Shown in pieces: positions 5,930 through 8,341 of a stretch of 8,341 bases of DNA; within the stretch, counting starts at the first letter, position 1, and every line of letters begins with the position of its first letter. Both the position numbers and the translations under genes were made by a program. The notes under the pieces were generated by a model. That model searched no databases. It saw nothing but the letters and a program-made list of their open reading frames with translations, and was not told the origin of the DNA. Source of the DNA: Candidatus Uhrbacteria bacterium (lineage in GTDB: Bacteria > Patescibacteriota > Patescibacteriia > UBA9934 > GWF2-40-263); assembly GCA_016208545.1 (NCBI GenBank), contig JACQXU010000042.1:1-8341 (forward strand), written 5' to 3'.

Positions 5930-6862
5930 ATGCAGGTTGAAAAAACAGATCCAGCAACTATTGATCCGTTTCCAACCCATTCTATTTCAGAAACAAAATC
6001 GCGGCGGCCTTTTTTTGTTTTCATTTCCATTTTAGGATTGTTAGTTATTTTAACCTTGCTCGTGTATCGTCTTCCGATCACAAATCCATTTGTTCGATCT
6101 GTTGCATTTGTAATTCCGTATCCGGCCGCGATGGTTGACGGTTCATTTATCACAATGAAAACATACATTATTGAACGCGAGGCTTTGACGCAATACCTGA
6201 AAACTACCGGACTTGAGGAAACTCCGTCAGACGATGAACTTCAACAAATGATTTTACAAGCGCTTGTCAACAAAACAGCAATTCGAATTCTTGCAAATGG
6301 TAATAATGTGAAGATTGATCAAAAAATGGTTGATAGTTATTATCAAGATGTTGTTGAAAATGAAGAGAGTGAAGACGCGTTTGCAAAAGAGCTTTCCGAA
6401 ACGTTTGGCTGGAGCAAGGCGGATTTCAAAAAGAGAATTATCGAATCAATTGTACTTGCTTTGCAGATGAGTGACTTTGTTTCAAAAAATGAAACTTTGC
6501 AGGCTCCGGCTCGTGAACGAATTGAAAAGGCGTATGCGCGTTTGAAATCAGGAGAAGATTTTGTCACAGTCGCAAATGAAGTTCACTCTGAAGACAACGC
6601 TCCTTATGAAAGTGATTTGGGTTATCAAAATGTTGCTGATCTGCCGGAAGAATGGTCGGCCGCGAAAGATCTTCCTGTTGGAGGTTTGTCTAATATTATC
6701 GAGTTCGATGAAGGGTATGCCGTTTTTACTGTAACGGATCGAATCGAGGCCGCGGAAGATTCACAAGTTCAATTGCTAGCAATCATTGTTCCCAAAAAAA
6801 CACTTGAGGATTTGGTTGAAGAATATTTGTCTCAAACAAAGGTTCGCTATTTCGTGGATTGA
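5930..6862 (+). CDS. Membrane-anchored SurA/PpiC-like peptidyl-prolyl isomerase or chaperone
   Basis: A 310-residue protein with a short cytoplasmic tail, one transmembrane helix (about 27-46, PFFVFISILGLLVILTLLVY) and an extracytoplasmic remainder. Residues about 78-188 are helical with a SurA-N-like pattern (MILQALVNKTAIRILANGNNVKID). Residues about 193-270 carry the parvulin-type fold: RIEKAYARLKSGEDFVTVA (197-215), DLGYQN (229-234) and GYAVFTVTDRIE (262-273). The usual GGDLG is reduced to ESDLG. The usual opening strand with catalytic His is not seen before the domain. A strand resembling it, VQLLAIIVPKKT (280-291), comes at the end with Ala where His might be. Isomerase activity is therefore doubtful and a holdase role is possible. 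The start lies 16 bases after the FtsB-like stop. Its own stop codon is part of the next promoter. Confidence 0.75.
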   Translation: MQVEKTDPATIDPFPTHSISETKSRRPFFVFISILGLLVILTLLVYRLPITNPFVRSVAFVIPYPAAMVDGSFITMKTYIIEREALTQYLKTTGLEETPSDDELQQMILQALVNKTAIRILANGNNVKIDQKMVDSYYQDVVENEESEDAFAKELSETFGWSKADFKKRIIESIVLALQMSDFVSKNETLQAPARERIEKAYARLKSGEDFVTVANEVHSEDNAPYESDLGYQNVADLPEEWSAAKDLPVGGLSNIIEFDEGYAVFTVTDRIEAAEDSQVQLLAIIVPKKTLEDLVEEYLSQTKVRYFVD

Positions 6863-6887
6863 CACGAGTTTCTGGTCGTGGTATTCT
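6859..6887 (+). promoter_or_regulatory. Sigma70-type promoter overlapping the upstream stop codon
   Basis: A perfect -35 TTGACA (6859-6864), an exact 17-base spacer, and -10 TATTCT (6882-6887) preceded by TGG, an extended -10. Transcription should start near 6894, about 29 bases before the ATG at 6923. The -35 box contains the TGA stop (6860-6862) of the SurA-like gene. Confidence 0.75.
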
Positions 6888-6922
6888 TTTTCGTCCATCT
6901 GGTGATGGAAAAGGGGCAAGAG

Positions 6923-7327
6923 ATGAACTGGAGAATCGTGCTTACGGCCGTTCTGGTGCTCTCGAGTTTCAAGTGTGCACACACGCTGGAAGTTTCAGAA
7001 GAAGGGTTGGTTGGCATCGTGACGCCTGCCGATTCTGCGTTCTGGTGCGGTGATCACTGTGTTGTGTTCAGCGGATGTGAACCGTTCCATGTCTGCCTCT
7101 GTTCCGATGAGTATCGAGGAATGGAAAACACCAAGTCGATGTTAGAGAAGACGAGCTATCTTTGGTACGACATGCAGGCAATCCTTCATATCAGGATCAC
7201 TCAAGATGATATCATTGGACGTGATTTCGATATCAGGATCGTTAACAGTACGTTCAATGACGTACATCGTATCTGCGGAGTTTTTCCGCGCCAACCTGCC
7301 AAATCGAGTCCAAGTGGCAGTATCTGA
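6923..7327 (+). CDS. Secreted Cys-rich small protein of unknown function
   Basis: I do not recognise this 134-residue protein. The chosen ATG has AGGGG at 6912-6916, six bases upstream, and lies just after the expected transcription start; starts at 6878 or 6905 lack ribosome sites, and 6878 would precede the transcript. The N-terminus is a classical signal peptide: MNWR, a hydrophobic core IVLTAVLVLSS, then FKCAHT. The Cys (18) is not in a good lipobox, so a lipoprotein is unlikely. The mature part holds a cluster at Cys 42, 46, 52, 58 and 60 (WCGDHC, SGC, VCLC) plus Cys 118, enough for disulfides or metal binding. LHIRI (88-92) and FDIRI (102-106) look like repeated beta strands. Composition differs from neighbours: 6961-7140 has 93 of 180 G+C, and isoleucine is almost always ATC. 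It has its own promoter and terminator, suggesting acquisition as a cassette. Confidence 0.72.
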   Translation: MNWRIVLTAVLVLSSFKCAHTLEVSEEGLVGIVTPADSAFWCGDHCVVFSGCEPFHVCLCSDEYRGMENTKSMLEKTSYLWYDMQAILHIRITQDDIIGRDFDIRIVNSTFNDVHRICGVFPRQPAKSSPSGSI

Positions 7328-7340
7328 TCTCTCTTCTTTT

Positions 7341-7364
7341 CCGGTGCTCTGTCACCGGTTTTTT
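7341..7364 (+). terminator. Rho-independent terminator of the Cys-rich protein gene
   Basis: CCGGTG (7341-7346), loop CTCTGT, CACCGG (7353-7358), then six T (7359-7364). It lies 13 bases after the stop codon. Since no terminator separates the SurA-like gene from this unit, it probably also ends the long upstream operon. Confidence 0.9.
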
Positions 7365-7395
7365 GTTTCACCCAACACTTTCTTACCATTGAAAA

Positions 7396-7435
7396 ATTTC
7401 ACTAAGTGAACAAAATTTACTTAGTGAGATTTTTT
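7396..7435. terminator. Bidirectional terminator hairpin between convergent units
   Basis: A 15-bp stem (7396-7410 with 7416-7430, two G-T wobbles) closes a CAAAA loop. The central perfect part is TCACTAAGT/ACTTAGTGA. On the plus strand it is followed by TTTTT; on the minus strand the run of A at 7392-7396 gives a U-tract. The plus-strand T-run touches the CCA end of the tRNA, so the tRNA precursor would have almost no 3' trailer before the hairpin. Confidence 0.85.
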
Positions 7436-7510
7436 GGAGCCGATGATCGGATTCGAACCGATGACCCACGCTTTACGAAAGCGTTGCTCTGCCAGCTGAG
7501 CTACATCGGC
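7435..7510 (-). tRNA. tRNA-Thr, anticodon CGU, CCA encoded
   Basis: Read on the minus strand this is a complete 76-base cloverleaf. The acceptor GCCGATG pairs perfectly with CATCGGC. The D-arm is GCTC/GAGC. The anticodon stem ACGCT/AGCGT encloses loop TTCGTAA with anticodon CGT (positions 34-36), reading ACG threonine codons. The variable loop is GGGTC. The T-arm is ATCGG/CCGAT around TTCGAAT. The discriminator is T, followed by genomic CCA. Nothing is mismatched. A 125-bp palindrome begins at its 5' end, so its promoter must lie within or beyond that element; I see no convincing one. Confidence 0.96.
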
Positions 7511-7633
7511 AAAACTTTCAAAATCAGCGAGCCTTTGGCTTACGCTGTGGGCGACATCTCATCGTACATTTGTGTACGTTTCGACGTCGTCCTCGCGTTG
7601 CACCAAAATCTCATCTGATTTTTAAAGTTTTGC
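7509..7633. repeat. 125-bp imperfect palindrome with 19-bp terminal inverted repeats (MITE-like)
   Basis: The left end GCAAAACTTTCAAAATCAG (7509-7527) and the reverse complement of 7615-7633 agree at 18 of 19 bases. The halves stay alignable to the middle: TTTGG and ACGC are shared, as is a CGAC core (7552-7555 on the left; 7587-7590 as its complement on the right). The centre is a perfect hairpin, CGTACA-TTTG-TGTACG (7563-7578). No ORF and no convincing promoter are inside. It abuts the 5' end of tRNA-Thr, sharing two bases. It could be a non-autonomous mobile element, or a structured tRNA leader in the tRNA direction. I recall similar sequences from CPR spacers, but that is memory only. Confidence 0.75.
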
Positions 7634-7662
7634 ACACGACCTCGAAAATCAGATAATCATTC

Positions 7663-7790
7663 TGGAGCGGGTGAGGGGAATATGTACTTCGGCCATATTG
7701 CGTTCGCTCGCTCGGGATAGTCTGAACCTTCGGTTCATCCTCTCCTCTCGCTCGTTCACGCATCGAACCCGCGTCTCAAGCTTGCCCAGT
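7663..7790 (-). pseudogene. tRNA-3'-half-like remnant, interrupted in the T-loop
   Basis: On the minus strand CACCCGC-T-CCA (ending at 7663) looks like a tRNA acceptor 3' strand with discriminator and CCA, preceded by CCCCT and ATT as T-stem and loop. The expected partner GGGTTCGAT appears about 80 bases away (7762-7770 on the minus strand). Joining the two gives GGGTTCGATTCCCC, a T-arm with three of five pairs sound. No matching 5' acceptor (GCGGGTG) or sound anticodon arm is found beyond it, so this is not a working tRNA. It may be a degraded gene, an integration-site remnant, or chance resemblance. Confidence 0.35.
7682..7763. other. 82-base segment splitting the tRNA-like T-loop
   Basis: If the tRNA-like halves are real, these 82 bases are inserted, with AT repeated at both junctions. 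The segment is rich in TTCG and GCTCG words and holds a perfect hairpin TGAACC-TTC-GGTTCA (7723-7737). It has no ORF of note and no obvious terminal inverted repeats. Confidence 0.35.
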
Positions 7791-8150
7791 AGTACAACTT
7801 CTATGGAGTATATTTACAACAAGGTGCGAACCGATTTTTTGGAAAATTCCTGACCGCATTTCGCTCCGGCGGGGCGGGAAGGAAAGGGGGTTGGGGGGAA
7901 AGGAATTCCCGCCCCGCCTCCGCGAAAACCGAGCCGCGCTTTTATGTTTCCTTAATCTAAAAAGTTCAATGAGCGAAGATAAAATAAATACAACTTGTAA
8001 AATTGAGAAAACAAGATTTTTAATGCTGATACTATAAATCAAAAGAGATACGCCACCAGCCGCAAACAAAAAATCTTGTTTTCTCTCATTCTTTATCCAA
8101 ACTGCGATGGAAATAATAACTAAACCTATGATCCCGAAAATTATAGACAT
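7776..8150 (-). CDS. Small three-helix membrane protein with repeat-derived C-terminal extension
   Basis: Residues 1 to about 70 form a plausible small integral membrane protein: helices at about 2-18 (SIIFGIIGLVIISIAVW), 27-44 and 46-63, with charged turns KNERKQD and IKN, and a basic end FRLRKHK. The GG..LLIYS pattern and size resemble small uncharacterised CPR membrane proteins; I assign no function. From about residue 71 the frame runs into the GC-rich hairpin (RFSRRRGGNSFPPNPLSFPPRR) and then spacer sequence that overlaps the tRNA-like remnant, giving 124 residues in all. This tail looks non-native: the original stop was probably lost when the repeat arrived. The start ATG is 12 bases after the stop of the upstream gene, with no Shine-Dalgarno site, and probably shares its transcript. 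Confidence 0.65.
   Translation of the reverse strand: MSIIFGIIGLVIISIAVWIKNERKQDFLFAAGGVSLLIYSISIKNLVFSILQVVFILSSLIELFRLRKHKSAARFSRRRGGNSFPPNPLSFPPRRSEMRSGIFQKIGSHLVVNILHRSCTTGQA
7859..7927. repeat. GC-rich long hairpin with purine mirror-repeat loop
   Basis: A perfect 13-bp inverted repeat, GGCGGGGCGGGAA (7868-7880) with TTCCCGCCCCGCC (7906-7918). It is extended outward by TTTCGC/GCGAAA (7859-7864, 7922-7927) across a symmetric TCC/TCC mismatch. The 25-base loop is all purine except TT and reads nearly the same in both directions (GGAAAGGGGG, TT, GGGGGGAAAGG). It contains G-runs of 2, 5, 6 and 2 bases, so a G-quadruplex or triplex is conceivable. No T-run follows, so it is not a standard terminator. 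The G+C content far exceeds its surroundings. Confidence 0.8.
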
Positions 8151-8162
8151 GATGAGGAAAAA

Positions 8163-8341
8163 TTATTTCTTTTCAGGAGCAACTATGAAACCACCATTCC
8201 ACCAACATTCTTGTGCTTTCTTCTGGTCATCAACAAGGGCCATTTCTTCGGGCGATAACTTTTCGCCAGCTTTAATTTTTTTCCACAGGTCGGCGACAGT
8301 CGTGCCTTCTGGTATTCCTTCGCTTGCGAACCGACCGATAA
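8163..8341 (-). CDS. C-terminal part of an unrecognised protein, cut by the window edge
   Basis: An open frame enters from the right edge on the minus strand and ends at TAA (8163-8165), giving 58 residues. It begins IGRFASEGIPEG and ends CWWNGGFIVAPEKK. It is hydrophilic, with a helix-rich stretch LWKKIKAGEKLSPEEMALV and one Cys next to two Trp. I do not recognise it. Coding character is supported by the lack of stops, a natural polar ending and the 12-base gap to the downstream co-oriented membrane-protein gene. The start lies outside the window, so its length is unknown. Confidence 0.6.
   Translation of the reverse strand, partial: IGRFASEGIPEGTTVADLWKKIKAGEKLSPEEMALVDDQKKAQECWWNGGFIVAPEKK

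Noticed and set aside
6878..6922. Upstream start (6878) for the Cys-rich protein
   Set aside because: It lies at the -10 box, before the expected transcription start, and lacks a ribosome site; 6923 has both a site and a clean signal peptide.
6859..7053. Alternative plus-strand ORF starting at TTGACACGAG
   Set aside because: Starts in the -35 box, is Arg/Gly-rich out-of-frame translation of the Cys-rich gene, and has no ribosome site.
7406..7618. Plus-strand ORF of 70 codons (contains GADDRIRTDDPRFTKA)
   Set aside because: It is the antisense of tRNA-Thr plus the palindrome; this peptide type is a well-known spurious translation of antisense tRNA.
1864..7633. CRISPR array
   Set aside because: The repeats differ in sequence, are widely and unevenly spaced, and no cas-like gene is present.
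7511..7790. tmRNA (ssrA) on the minus strand, suggested by GACGCGGGTTCGA
   Set aside because: No matching 5' tRNA-like end, no tag reading frame, and the acceptor sequence does not fit tmRNA.
7671..7853. Plus-strand ORF of 60 codons across the tRNA-like remnant
   Set aside because: Low-complexity Ser/Arg translation of repeat DNA, no ribosome site, overlapping structured elements.

Overview
The window looks like bacterial chromosome from the Candidate Phyla Radiation (Patescibacteria), most likely a Parcubacteria-type lineage. This rests on shortened cell-wall enzymes, tightly packed co-directional genes with few Shine-Dalgarno sites, small proteins of the CPR style, and intergenic spacers filled with short dispersed repeats. 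No taxonomic marker gene is present, so this is an inference.

Positions 17-6862 form one long plus-strand gene string. It begins with a Translin/TRAX-family protein, an unrecognised helical protein and a family-2 glycosyltransferase, which overlap by 8 and 4 bases. Then come two Mur ligases, MurD and a MurE-like enzyme. A bacterial-PH-domain membrane protein, an FtsB/DivIC-like septum protein and a membrane-anchored SurA/parvulin-like protein follow. The second half reads as a wall-precursor, division and envelope-folding module. The role of the Translin-like protein there is unknown.

At the end of that string a sigma70-type promoter (TTGACA, 17 bases, TATTCT with an extended -10) overlaps the stop codon of the SurA-like gene. 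It drives a self-contained unit: Shine-Dalgarno site, a 134-residue secreted Cys-rich protein of unknown function, and a rho-independent terminator. This unit is visibly richer in G+C and in ATC codons than its neighbours, and is the best candidate for a recently acquired or undescribed gene.

From about 7396 to the end everything lies on the minus strand. A bidirectional terminator abuts a complete tRNA-Thr(CGU) gene with encoded CCA. Next to it is a 125-bp imperfect palindrome with 19-bp terminal inverted repeats. After that comes a tRNA-3'-half-like sequence split by about 80 bp, then a GC-rich hairpin with a purine mirror-repeat loop. The hairpin lies inside the C-terminal part of a small membrane-protein ORF. 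The far right edge holds the C-terminal 58 codons of an unrecognised protein.

The recurring theme is small repeats and palindromes that enter or abut genes. One 28-bp repeat lies in the spacer before murD and, inverted, inside the murE reading frame. TTTGACAT-type repeats sit directly before start codons. A 9-bp tandem repeat fills the FtsB-like linker, and GC palindromes have extended an ORF.
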